A stretch of DNA of 64,000 nucleotides, taken from NCBI GenBank assembly GCA_011317545.1, contig WUJK01000005.1, positions 2,728,001-2,792,000 on the forward strand, written 5' to 3'. Of this stretch, positions 1 to 12,352 are shown in pieces; positions within the stretch are counted from its first letter, which is position 1, and each line of letters starts with the position of its first letter. This DNA comes from Coniella vitis (Eukaryota > Ascomycota > Sordariomycetes > Diaporthales > Schizoparmaceae). Position numbers and translations under genes: made by a program. The notes beneath the pieces were generated by a model, which saw nothing but the letters and a program-made list of their open reading frames with translations, was not told the DNA's origin and ran no database searches.

Positions 1-888
1 TCCAGTAAGTACTCTCTACGCCATGTCCTTCTAGAAGAAATGGTTATCCTTTTTGTCCTACCGCGTCTCCATCTTGTGTTTCTAGAAGGTCTTAGCCACA
101 CATGGACGAGGATGGCGAGTGCTGCTGTGCGGGAGGTTAGGCCGGTCCAGGGTGCGAAGCATGTGTGTGTGAGAGAGAGAAAGAGGCAGCATTCTTGACT
201 AGAGAACATCCTAGTCAAGATACTGTCCGGCCAGTCTGTGTTTCTCTTGCACGCTTGTGTACTATCCTGATCGAAGGAGGAGTCACCGTCTAGCGTGTGT
301 GCAATACGATGGGGCGCACTCGAGTTGAATTGCTATTGTGTAAGTAAGCAACGCCGCCTAAGAGAGCGACACACGATTGGTTACATACATAATCTTGCAC
401 CATAGCAGCAGGTGAAGGCGGTCGAGGAACTTGACGACCAACCATTGACACACTGTAGCGCATGATAGATCAGCGGTGGGTTGTCTTGAGGCAGCAGCTT
501 GGGCTGCAAGGTCCGCCGGGCTGTGTCAAGTATATCCCACGCTTGCGCCCTATCTTCATGTGTCAGTGTTCAAGGCAGATTGTTCTTTTTTCCTCCTTTG
601 TCGGAAAATGACTACGCTTTGTGGAAACGGCCAAATTGCAAACCACTGGCTTCGGAAAGTCCCATGAGACTGAGCTGTGCAATGACTTCTCTCCCCCCAG
701 AACCAGATTGGGAAGGGGAGTGCTGAAGATGGAGCGAGGACGGTGGCTTGCGTTCCTTGGAGGGGCAATTGTGTGGAGACGTTTCGATGGACGAGATCAT
801 CAAGGGTGGCCCAGGTTAGGGGCGGTCGTGACTTGTCGTCAGGAGTGGGCCTTCATCGGCTCGGCTTTTAGGGCGTCAGGCTAACTGA

Positions 889-899
889 GTACTATGTAC
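889..899. repeat. Palindromic GTAC-TAT-GTAC motif
   Basis: Exact 11-mer GTACTATGTAC. A degenerate tandem version (TACATAGTATACATAGTA) begins about 20 bp downstream, so this locus holds a small cluster of the motif. Confidence 0.7.
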
Positions 900-1476
900 G
901 ATGACACTACAAGTACTCAGAGTACATAGTATACATAGTATGGCAGCCCTGGAGGGTACCAAGTTGCTGTGTGGGCAGCCCCCAGTGGGCTATAAACTGT
1001 AATTGCCGGTTCTGCTTCTTGAGCACGGCAGCCATTCAAGCTGCCGTCGCAGCAGGACAGGCTACGAGGCCCTTGGGAAGTTGCAGGAGGATCCCACCGC
1101 GAGCTGGCAGACGCACACCCAATGTGCCTCTTTGGGATGCTACCCAGGAGCCACTTTCCCACGTGGGAGGAACCTGGGAAGAAAGATCCGGCTCCGGTAT
1201 GGCCCATGTATGGGACAAGACACCGGTAGGACGTCCTTCAAGTACTATGCAGAAGTAGGGCGGGCTACTTATCTCGTTTATGTTCCGTGCACGCGACGCA
1301 GCCCAGCGATGATAGTAGCAGTACAAACCTGACAGTCGCAGAGGTGGACCTTGGCCCAACTAGCCTCCGTCTTAGCTCCCTGTGGCAACCAAGATCTCGG
1401 TTGGCTGGCGTCAAAGTCTGGTCGAACTGTGTACGCACCCCTAGGCTGGCGGGCCAAGAACGACGATTGACCGTTT

Positions 1477-1542
1477 GCTGGTGCTGCTGGTGCTGCTGGT
1501 GCTGCTGGTGCTGCTGCTGCTTCTTCTTCTTCTTCTTCTTCA
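1477..1542. repeat. GCT/GGT and TTC triplet microsatellite
   Basis: A nine-base unit GCTGCTGGT is repeated about four times, then passes into GCT and TTC triplets. It gives runs of Gln/Ala or Cys/Trp in the overlapping frames, none of which I accept as a gene. Confidence 0.75.
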
Positions 1543-2945
1543 TCCTCATGGTCATAATCATCAAGCTGGTATCCGGGACGATTGACGCGGCTAGCCATCT
1601 GGCGCTCCAAGAAAGCCGCCCTCGACCACCAAGTCAGCGTATACTAATCGGTACATGATGTCTTATATTGCACAAGGAAAATTAAGATAAGCTGCGCCCG
1701 CTTGCAACAACCAGGCCTTTGCTCGGTTACCAATGGGTTCCAGGGCCCATGGTCCCGGGCTCAGGCTCCCCGCGCTGTCGTATCGAGAGTTGAGGGGTGC
1801 ACAAGGTGCATCCACCGAGCCGTGTGCCCAATTTTGCAGGGAGCCCCCTTTTCGGCGAGCGGGGAGCAATGACCCAAGCTCCTGCACTACCTACCTGGTA
1901 CTGTGTACGTATGGGGCCTGCATTTCACTGTGCCCGCTGCCACTATTTGATTGATAGTGAACAGGTTCACTGCAAGACTGACAACTGACGGCTTGCCGCT
2001 CGCATACCTGGCTTTGCTGGCTTTGCTGGCCTGGCCTGGCCTGGACTCATCAGCTCAGCAGACGTCTGCCACCGTGCCTTACTCGTGGCGTTACGGCCCC
2101 CGCCAAGACGCCTGCAAGCCATTCGATCTTTTAGACGCCCTTGCCATGTAAGTGGCACGTCTTGTTCATACAGGCTGGTTCAGAGCAAGAACAGAAGCAG
2201 GCCAAACAAGGCCAGCTCACACGCTTGACCTGGGGCTGATGGCCAAATCAGACTCAGCGGGCCATGTCTGGGGCACGAGACGGCGCGGCCAACTGCAACG
2301 TCGGGGAGCGTATGCCGGGTCGACGAGCAACGACAGAGGACGGTTCTGTCGTCGCGACGCCCTGGATTCGGACCGTGATTGGCAATACCTCGAACCTCCT
2401 GGCTGCTGGTGTTGAATGCGGCCATGAGTGATCAGCGTCCCTAGATGCCCGCAGCAAGAAATCGAATGAAGAAAGACCGAAATTGTGCTGGCCCGGACGG
2501 GGTTGAAGCTGTACTCGCACCAGCTCCCGAATACCATTCCTTTATTGACCTTGCTCGGTCATGTCAAATGGCACAGGCGTGCCGTTTTCTCTCGAGGCTT
2601 TGGGGTGCTGGAATTGTAGCCTGTAGACTTGTTAATGCTGATGTGATGGAGGAAGTGGGAGGAGAAGCACAAAAAGAAGCCGGCATCAGATACTATGTAT
2701 GCTGTCTCTGGCACCTTGCCATTGTTGCCGGTTGCAGGGATGTACCTGCTACGCAGCTCTATGGGTGCTGAGAAACTGCACTGGGCAGACTGAGAAGTAA
2801 CTCTACTGGTTTACCAAGTGGGGAACTACTTGGCATTTCAAGCTCTCAAGTACCCTGACTTCGGGGCCAGGTAGCCATTCTGTCTTGCTGTCATCACTAT
2901 GAAGTGCTGGGCACTTTGTTTCCCACCACTCATCATAGCTGCTTT

Positions 2946-2956
2946 GTACATAGTAC
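2946..2956. repeat. Palindromic GTAC-ATA-GTAC motif
   Basis: Exact copy about 1.4 kb upstream of the ras2 start codon, followed directly by a partial copy (ATAGTATGTAC) and a TGC-repeat tract. Confidence 0.7.
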
Positions 2957-4364
2957 AATATAGTATGTACTGCTGCTGCTGCTGCTCCTACTCTGAGTCT
3001 TCAGCTCCCTCCATCCTGCTCCCAACCATGGCATTTTTGCTAGCCGGATTTTGCCTGTCTGTTTGACTGTCTATCAAGTGTGTCCAAGCCAGACCATTTA
3101 TGATATTACAATGCATATCACTAGTCGATCCTTGGTTCTGGGCTTTGCTCTTGCTCCTAGAGTCGGGATTGGGCACACATACTTCACTGGCTGTCATTTG
3201 ATAGAAGTACTTCTACATGGCAGCCGCTAAAGGCTTGGGCTCCTGCTTTTTGGGAGGACCCTGACTCTGCCGCTGTACTTCTGCTTAAGATGCGTAGTAC
3301 AGGGTGCCATGTACCTCGGTACTTGTATACATATTAGCCGGTCCATCTCACTGCAGCTCTTCTGCCTCCCAGATCCCTGCGCAGTACATATCATATATCA
3401 AGGTACTTAGACACAGTACTATGCACCCAAGCAGCCCCACCAAGCTCTTGCGTACGCCTGTTTTTTTTCTTTCTTCCCTTGCTGTGCGGTGCTGAGCTGT
3501 ACATACGATGTACTATGAGTACTGTGTATGCTGCTGTATAGTGCCGTACGTTGCCAACCCGCTGCCCGCCAGCCTACCAGCCTACCCACCCACCCATTGC
3601 TGCGGCTGCTGCTGCTTGCTACAACTGTTTTCCCAAGGCCGCCAGCCCTTGCCCTTGCTTTGCATTTTCCTCAATCAAACCAAGCTCCAGAGAGAGCCCA
3701 GCCTAGCCTGTTTCCCGCCTGGATCATCTCGTTGTCCCAGGGCCTGTACCCATACCCATACCCAGACCCAGACCCAGACCCAGCCCTCAAAGTAGGCCCA
3801 GCACCCAGCACCCAGCAGTTGCCCAGTACTTACTTTACCCACCCACCAACTTCCTACCTGCTACCTGCTGCCACTGCTACTTGCCCGACTACCTCATCCT
3901 CAACTCAACCTCGCTCTCCCCCATCCACCATCTATAATTGCTCCCACTACCAGATTCCAGCATCGCCAAACCCTCACTGCAGCCTTTCCTTCTCTAAAGA
4001 CTGCCACAGCTAACGCCCTCTACCACCCACTACTCTTCGAATAGCCATTAACGCCTGCAACTGCGCCCTCTGCAGTCAAGCTGCCGTCCAAAAATCCGAG
4101 CTACCACTTCAAGCTCGTCATCCTCCAACCACAGCACAGGCCCATCGTGTCCTTCATCGACTTTCCTCTCCACCGACCGACAACAATCAATCGCACGCCT
4201 TCTTGCCAGCCTTTCCACCTTCGATTTATCAAGTCGCTGCAACTCTCACAGCTCACTCGGATTGCACTGCTCCTCTGTCCATCCTCCCCATCCAAACCTT
4301 GGCCATCTGCCAGATCCAGTCTACAATCTCTCCTCCCTTCTAGCTGGCCTTTCCAACCACAGAG

Positions 4365-5326
4365 ATGGCGTCGAGGTTCACCACGCCACACAAGATTGTG
4401 GTACTGGGTGACGGTGGTGTTGGCAAGACGGCCCTCACCATCCAATTGTGTCTGCAGCACTTTATAGAGACTGTGAGTTGCTCTCGCCTTTCTTTTCGTT
4501 TCCCCCTTTAGCTGCACTTCCTCGCCTGCTCTCTCTCAACTGCCATAGCTCGCTGGTGACCTTTCCCCTCGCGCGCTTCACCACGCTGATGCCCGTGCGC
4601 TATTGGCTTCCACTTTGGCCGCAAGAAGTTCTTGGAGGCTGGTTTGGTTGCCGGATATGATATCCTTTGACATGGGCCCGCACCCACCCGCCCTGCCCAG
4701 TATGTGACCTCGCTGACCTATGATTGTCTACCTCACAGTATGACCCAACGATCGAAGATTCATACCGCAAACAAGTCGTCATCGATGGCCAAGCATGCAT
4801 GTTGGAAGTCCTTGACACTGCCGGACAGGAGGAGTACACTGCCCTGCGCGACCAATGGATCCGAGACGGTGAAGGCTTCGTCTTGGTATACAGCATCTCG
4901 TCCCGATCTTCCTTTTCGCGCATCAAGAGATTTCATCACCAGATCCAGCGCGTCAAGGAATCCACAGGCGGCTCGCCATCATATCCTGGCTCGCCCATTT
5001 CGGCTGCCTCTGGCCAGATCAACGTTCCTATCATGCTTGTTGGTAACAAGAGCGACCGAGTCACCGAGCGCGAGGTGTCAACACAAGAAGGCCATTCCTT
5101 GGCCCGAGAACTGGGCTGCGAATTCGTCGAAGCTTCAGCCAAGAACTGCATCAATGTTGAAAAGGCCTTCTTTGATGTCGTTAGAATAATAAGACGACAG
5201 AATGCGGGCTCCTATGGATCAGGTCCATCCAGGTCTGCCAACGGTGCCGCTCAAAGCCGTCGTGACACTGTGGCCGAGAACAGCAAGTACAGAAATAAGC
5301 GCGACCGAAAATGTGTGATATTATGA
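4365..5326 (+). CDS. ras2: Ras2-type small GTPase
   Basis: Membrane-anchored molecular switch that relays signals to cAMP and MAPK pathways in filamentous fungi. Two exons, 4365-4472 and 4739-5326, are joined by a 266-nt GT-AG intron in phase 0 and give 231 residues. The P-loop GDGGVGKT is at residues 15-22, switch I YDPTIEDSY at 37-45, and switch II DTAGQEEY at 62-69, with Gln66 at the catalytic position. NKSD and EASAKN base-recognition motifs follow. A Ser/Pro/Gly-rich insertion of about 20 residues before the NKSD strand is the hallmark of the Neurospora RAS-2/RasB branch and separates it from canonical Ras1. The end CVIL is a CaaX box whose final Leu favours geranylgeranylation. The start is the first ATG in frame, in a good context (agagATGg). 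Exon 2 alone contains an in-frame ATG within the intron that is not the real start. Confidence 0.95.
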
Positions 5327-8300
5327 GTGCCTCCCACCCGAGGCTAGAGTTCTCTTGTGCCCTCCGCTTTCAGGACCACCTTTCTGCGCCGCTCGGGACA
5401 CGATGATCACGGCGGACAAGGACGCATACATATGCGCTCAGTACCTGCGTTCGCGGCGGCATCACTCTCCAAAGCCGTTGCATCGCCATCGTGGATACGG
5501 GATGACCGAGTCCTACTTTCATCGGCCAATTCTTTGCGCCTCATTCTCGCACCATGCATTATGCCTCATGGCAGATGATGTCTCTCAACTGGGCAAACAG
5601 GCGCGCAGCAAGTAAAGAACATGAAGCATTAAAACAAAAACCAAAAAAAAAAGTGGAAAGGACAATGGCTTTGGGGACAAAGGTGTCAGGTCGGGTGCCG
5701 GACTTTTACTGAACCCAGGAGCATTTTGATGGAATATACCAAGGTATCTACGTGGTGATTTGGAAAACGGCAGGACTATTGTGTTTCGGAGAAGTCTTGA
5801 GGCTAAGTTTCCCTCATCCTGCTTCTTGACGCTTGCATGATGGAACAGTGAATGGGCCTTGAAGAGGCAAGGCCTAGGCGTTTGGCGGTCGAAGTCATAT
5901 TGACATACCCCACGTTGTCTGCTTTGCTGTCTTGAAACAGTTGGACAGGCGTCTCAGTCCGCGGGCGACGGTGCCATTATCCTGCACAGAGCAAGGCCGA
6001 CTGTTGCCGTCCAGTCGATAGCATGTCGATCTCGCTACTTGGCAGGGGTTCAAGTACGGCCTTCACCTCTGGCGCGCCAATAATTAGGGGCCTCGGGGGT
6101 TGCATTCAAATTGGAAACGTCCCGTTACCACGGCCACTTGCTCTGGGGCAAATCGGACTTTGATTTCAGGCAATACTCAATAGATCGTTTCAAACAAGAG
6201 AAAACCCCCCATGCAACTACTAACTTTTGCATCCAAAGCACCCTCTACATTTGCATCATTCGCTGTCCTTGAGTGATGCAAAAGTATCCGTCGCTTCCTT
6301 GAGCACATCCAAGGCACATGCTGCCTGAGCCATGGACATGAGGATTTAGTAAATGCTACAACTTTTTCCAAGCTTACGAATCAATCATCCCAATGGCCTG
6401 TGTACCTATGCTCAACGCTTGTGGAAATGGATTCCAGATCTTGGTTGTCGTTGTTTTGGGTTACTTGAAAAATTGCCACAGTTATGTCCACGGCATTAGA
6501 CGTGCCGAGTCACATGTGCATTCCCATCCAAGGCTAGGCAGGCGGCACTGGCGGCGTCCGGGCATGGCAGGCCTCCTCTTCCACAATCCGTGTTAGATTC
6601 CCATCAGGCACCAGCTGGGCAGCTGGTGGCACTAGGCTAAGGCATATATACCACTACCTATTAGCTTGCTTGCAACACAAGTCTGGTACGTATATTCTGA
6701 GTCTATGTCAACATATACAGATGAAATGCCTCTGGATCCGACTTTTGTATAGGAGTTGTACGTACTCATCTGTCATTATTACTTGTATACTTTTTTTGCT
6801 TAATAAAAAAAATATGTATATAAGTGTAGAGATTCCCAGTAGGGACAAGTCACAGCTTTATACTGCCTAGGATTATGTTTGCTGTATCTTAAAAGCAAAC
6901 TATTGCAATACAATCATTGTTGGACCAGTTCGTCTGTTTAAGCATGATAAGCCTTGCAAACCAAAACTGGCCACACAGTCTGAAAGCCAAAACGGAAGGC
7001 TTTGAAAGAAAAAAAGAAAGAAGAGGAGAAGAGGAGAAGAGGAGAGAGGGGTGTGAAGGGGAAGCAAAGCTGAGCAGCGGCCATTTGTTAGTCAAAACAG
7101 AACAACTTGTTTTTTTTTTCTCTCTCATTTCTTTTTTTCTTCTTGTTTTCTTTTTTCGCTCTTCTTTTCCTCTAATGCTTGAATCGTCGTTACAAGTCCT
7201 GGGCTTGGCGCAGCATAGTGTGGATTTGCCAGACTTGGGCGTGCGAGCCCAAAGTGCGCAGGGTTTATGATTTAGAGAGGCGAGCAGGAGTGGCAAAGTT
7301 AGGCTCGTGGTTCGTATAAGTAAGGATACCTGATTTTAAGTATGTCCAAGGGAAAAAGAAAAAGAGAATAAAGAATAAAAAATAAAAACAAATTACGTCC
7401 AAGTTCTTGGTATTGCGGGATATTAGAGCGTCCCTTTTTGTAGGAAATTGTGTTTGTTGACCTGATATAAGCTCTCTTTTTGATCTCGGGTTTGGGAGAA
7501 GGGGGTGCGTGCATAAGTAATATTTGTTGCCGGGGTGATTATGGACTTGCCATATCAGTAGGCGCAGGAGAAACCACCTTGAAAGCAGTTCATATGAGTA
7601 CATTAGTACTTTGGAGACACGTAGAACTGGGGTGGAATAGCAAGTTGTTGCAGATGAAACCTGCGAGCGGGTTCTCACAATTTGGGCAAGCACATAAGGG
7701 AAAAACCCAAGGCATCTGAAGTAAGTAAATGCCTTGGAGATGGTTGTGTATACATGTTGCTTACATCTGGTTGCTTCGGTACTTTGCTTCGCGGATTTGG
7801 GACGACCCAATACGCAGTCACTTTTTTTTTTCACAGCACGTTGGATACCATGCTTTGAAAAGAATTGATTTGAGAGCCTTTTGCTGATATGTTTGCTAGA
7901 GGCAGGCCAGAAATGATCCAGTATATTCTCGATTCTTCATGCTACCTACCTATGTGCATTAGTATTCGCAGGCGAAGGTGGATCTTGAAACGGCCGAGGC
8001 GCCCGGATATATATACCTAGACCAACTCTGGATTGAACAAGTTTGCGTTCCTTGCCTAATAATCATACCATGACACACACACACACACACACACAAGACA
8101 TTTGGGTGGAATGGGAGGAGTACTTTTTGGTATGGTATTCGCCATGGCAGTGTAGATCGTGCAGAGTTGCTTTTCTGCTCCGCCCCTCTCTCCCAGAGCC
8201 CCGTACAGTATCCGGAATGGTTAAGTAGCTTTTGCAAGAGAACGGGGGACTGACACGAAAAGTGGTGACACACTAGCCTACCAGCCTACCAGCTAGCTAC

Positions 8301-9779
8301 CTTAACCTAGCCCTGCTCCTGCTCCTGCTAGCTTGCCTAGGAAGGCACATACCAATGTGGCTGTACATGTACCCGTAAATGGGGGAATGGATCCTCGAGG
8401 GGGGCCGGGGGAAAGGGCCGGCGCGAGCCCACGGAGGGTCTTGGATGTTTTTCTTTCTTGTCAGGGTCGTGCGCCAAGAGCACTAAGTTTGGGGTCGACC
8501 AGACTCAGCATATACACGGACGGCTGGCGCGAGGAAATGCCAAGATGCATAAGGAAATGTCTTGCGAAAGCCCAGGTAATGGATACGATGGGCAAGAGCC
8601 CCAAGACAAAAACATGCGTGAGAGGCGATCGCCTTGTTGTTTTAGTTTTAGGGTCTGGGAGTGATCCCTAGGCAGCAAGAATACTTGGTATCATAGCATA
8701 GTAGAGCGGCCAAAAGGGGGGCTCCAATCCACCAGGGGGAGAAGGAAGCTACTTGCAAGCGTGCACGCTTTAAGTTGCAGCGGGTTTTCAGCATATGTCC
8801 CAGTTGACAAGATTGATGAGCAGTAGAAGACGCAAAAAATAGAGTAAAGTCCCCCACGCGCGCGTGGGAGGGTAGGGCAAGCACAGGTCGCCGTCCGGGG
8901 TCTTTCGGTGCTACGGTACACTCTTGTTTGAGACTTCTGCATACGAATGGTACAACGATGACCCTCCAGACCAAGGTGAAGCAATCTCGGGGACCAGAAC
9001 TTCTGTGACACTTCTTCGCGAAGGCGGCTAGGAGCATAGAAATAAGGGGGTGGTACTAGGCGTATGTGTATCTTTTGGTGACGGGAGCTGTTGTGCTACA
9101 AGCAGCCAACGGGCAAGGCGCGTCCTCGCAAAACGTATGGCCTCTGCTATGTGCAAGGCACAACGAGCACCAACAACCACGTCTCCGGGTTCTGGCGGTG
9201 TGCACTGCTTCAAGAGTCTGGCGGGACTGGGGCTCGAATCGGGCAGGTGAGATGTATGTGTGCGATCGTGGTTTGTATTCATTTCTTGTCTTCTCCTTTG
9301 CTCAACTGCCCAGTGGCACGCGCGCATTGTCGTCGATTGAAGCAGTGCACAGCTTTTTTTCTTCTTTCTGGTTGACACGACGGTGTACAACATCGCATCC
9401 CATACGCATCGCACCGCAGCGCATCGGGCATTGCGTCCCAAGACAGAGAGGGAGACCGACAGAACGAAGCCGCTGGTTTGATTCTCGATAGACTGGGCTG
9501 TTGCTGCTGTTGCTGCGCAACCGGTAGCGATACAAGAAAATGACATGAAAGGGAGGAGGAATACATACTGTAGTAGTATTCTTGGGAGCATTGCACGGGC
9601 ACTCGAGGCCTGACACTTTCCGTATCACATGGTCCGCCGGCCGGCGTCTGCAAGATCCGGGGACATCGGATCCGGGCTCTGTACTTTGTAATTTTGGAGG
9701 CCGTCCGGGGTAGGGTGGGGTGGCCAGGTTACAATTACTACATAATTATTTTAAAGTCACTGGATTTCAACAAGCATCT
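5327..9779. other. Intergenic region, no gene supported
   Basis: The first few hundred bases are probably the ras2 3' UTR. The rest holds AG- and T-rich tracts near 7000-7160, an (AC)11 microsatellite and many short frames. Nothing in it resembles a known protein or shows convincing splice structure. Confidence 0.55.
8073..8094. repeat. (AC)11 microsatellite
   Basis: Uninterrupted dinucleotide AC run in intergenic DNA. Confidence 0.85.
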
Positions 9780-9866
9780 GGTTGTGTAGTGTAGTGGTTA
9801 TCACTCCGGATTTTGATATGACCCATCATAATTCCGGCAACTGCGGTTCGAATCCGCGCACGACCT
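9780..9866 (+). tRNA. tRNA-Gln (anticodon TTG) with a 15-nt intron
   Basis: The acceptor arms GGTTGTG and CACGACC pair over seven positions with one T-G wobble. The D arm is GTGT...TCAC, the anticodon stem CCGGA pairs with TCCGG, and the T arm is TGCGG-TTCGAAT-CCGCG. The anticodon loop reads TTTTGA, then 15 extra bases, then T. This places anticodon TTG at the canonical position and the intron one base 3' of it, as in nuclear tRNA introns. The mature length is 72 nt plus CCA. A T-rich stretch (CTTTTG, then seven T) within 30 bp downstream serves as the Pol III terminator. The A- and B-box-like segments lie inside the D and T arms. Confidence 0.92.
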
Positions 9867-12352
9867 AAACTTTTGTATTTTTTTGCAAGTTAGGACACTG
9901 ATAGAAGATGTACTCTGCTTTTGTTGGACTCGATCTGAAATATCAACTTCTCATGCTTTTCCTTTTCTTTCATCGCACTTGCTTATTACCAAACCCCAAT
10001 GTCCTACTTCGGGCTACATAGTACTATATATGCATGTTGCCTCGATGAAGACATATTACAAACAAAGCAAGCAAGTTACTGCATCGAGTCATAGCACTGT
10101 GTCCGAGACTCATTGACACACAAGTACATAAGTGAGAAAAAGCATTACCCGCCGGCCGGGCTTCGGCCTCCTAGGGCCGGACAAACAAGTCCCTTGCTGC
10201 ATCGTGCAGCGGGCGTCCAAAGTTCAGGTTGCAGATGGCATGCAGACATATGTCAGTCACATATACGTAGTTGAAAGAAGATGCACGACGACGTGGTTTT
10301 GCAGACAACAAGGAGAGACAGATTTTGCAGTCTGTGAGCGCGGGCGAGCGGCCGAAAAGAGAAGACCAAAAAGAAGTTAACGTCAAGTTCAACGCATCTC
10401 TCCTTTCTTTTGCGATACTACCATGTACATGCTGAGACTGACATTGGCAGAAGGCCAGACTGTCCAATCCCTCACGTCGAGACGCCAAAAGGACGCAAGC
10501 AACACACCAGGAGGATCCTGGCAGAAAGTACAGCACATGATGTTGCAATATTGCATCAGAACTACAGATACCAAGTGAATGGATACTTCTTCGTCGTCCC
10601 CGTCGCATAGCATCCCGCCCTAGTATGGTCTGTCGCCTTGCCATCCGTACTTTGAGCGGATTGGGGCGGGAGCACGAGCGTACGACTACTCCATTGAACC
10701 GAGTGGTGTCTCGCTTGGGAGAGGAGATAGCAAACAATGGGTACGATTCAATCAAAGTGTCTCTTTTTCTATGACATATATCTGCTCTTTTCGGATACCA
10801 TGGCCCATCGTCGTCACCAGGAGTATGAACATCCACATAAAACAGCCCTCTCGTGTTCTTTTCTCCCTTCCCTCTCACTCTTGTTGCTTTCCAGCTTGGC
10901 ATCAATGCTCTCTTACTGTATGATCAAATAACACACCAAAAAAAAAAAAAAAAAAAACCGACACGCAAAAGAAATTCCCGATGTTTTCCGCGCGCCTCGA
11001 GATATGCAAAACCCAAAATGCAACCCTACGGGGCCTGGTGCTCGACATGTGTTTTACTTATTTGAGCCCCTTGATCTGGCCCCCTTCGTCCACGGGCATA
11101 CTTGTACATGTAAACCCTTCAACGACTTCACACAAAGCGCCCCCCCCCCCACACACCCCACCCCTCCTCCTACACAAACTTCCAATTTTCTTTTTTTTTT
11201 TTCCCTTCCCGCATACATAAGTCCATACGTGTACATTGCAAACCACGACCCAAGTGGGCCGACAAAAAGAAACGGCTCTATACAAGGGTCGTATTCACAT
11301 CGATGACATTGCGTGGGGGAAAGGAGGGGGGGGGGAGGAAGAAAAGAAAAGATGAGAGGAAAAAAGACTTCTCGCTCATTTCACACAAGTCAATCTGTTC
11401 CCCGAGTTGCCCCATCCCCGGACGCGCCCTCGTCTCCGTGCGTGCCTTGTATTTTGATGCAAAATACATTGGCTGGGTTATGGCTAGGATGAAGACATTT
11501 AGAAATGATACAAGTGATACTTGATGTGCCTACAAATGTATCGATATTGATACTGGGCCTCGGCGCGGACAAAGTGGCGGTAAGATACATGTCAAAATAC
11601 ACATACATCATACAGCGAATCCTAGACCGTTGGGTTCTGACAGGGAGCAGTCCTGCTACTTGAGTATTGTTTGTTACCAGGTCGCTCAATATCAGTTAGA
11701 TACTCCTATAGGCATGCGAGTCAACAAACCCTCCGATATTGCATGGTGAACAGTATTGGGATAGACGGCCGTAGCCTGTTGCTGTATCCGCAACATTTCA
11801 GTCCTTCTCGAAGGTTGCAGCTCATCACGCCATGAATGTAGGAACTAGAGTTCCTCAGGATATATACGCCGGAGCATAACACTTGTAAAAATCAATTGTG
11901 GAATGTGTCTGTCGTTGCTATCATAGTACGTCGAGTCGGCATACTCCTATCTGTGCCTCCTAATGGTGCCTTGTTACTGATCATCGATAATGATCTCAAA
12001 GTATACTCCCTGGACCCTGAATTACCGCTTGCTGAATGGTATAAATCTAGCGATAGGCTGCAGAACCCAACCGTTACAACTAGCAAAGGCTTGTTGTTAC
12101 CTCTGCTTCGAAATAAGTCCATCAGCCCTCCGCACTGTAGATGTCATCCTACACGTAATCATCAGAGCGTGGATTCAGTAGTGGTGTGCCATGTGGAGTT
12201 GCCTTTGCTGGCGCTCCAACCTGTGAGCAAATCTGACATTTCTCGGCGTGCCGCTGTAGCCCGCCACAATGAACCACGGCTCCCCTCCGGTGCTCTTCGT
12301 TTTTCACTTCCCGGCGCAGAAGCAAGCCTTGACGTCTCTTTTTGAAGACATG
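9867..12352. other. Intergenic region, no gene supported
   Basis: Follows the tRNA. A 244-codon open frame on the minus strand (10171-10905) has no recognisable domain and an irregular composition, and I do not accept it. The region also has an A-run near 10940, a C-run near 11140 and a G-run near 11325. No RNA gene is evident. Confidence 0.5.

Larger units (their letters stand above)
1..4364. other. Intergenic region and ras2 leader, no gene supported
   Basis: No reading frame here resembles a protein family, and the longer frames are low-complexity or shadows. It holds a GCT/GGT/TTC triplet tract near 1477-1542, short CTGG repeats near 2010-2045, several copies of the GTACATAGTAC-type motif, and a CCCAGA/CCCATA hexamer run near 3748-3785. 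From about 3,850 to 4,364 the sequence becomes C- and CT-rich with CAAC and CACC blocks, which fits a long 5' leader or core promoter for the ras2 gene that follows. Confidence 0.6.

Noticed and set aside
10171..10905. 244-codon minus-strand frame
   Set aside because: Irregular composition rich in Arg, Cys and Ser, no domain, no plausible splice partners and no promoter-like context.
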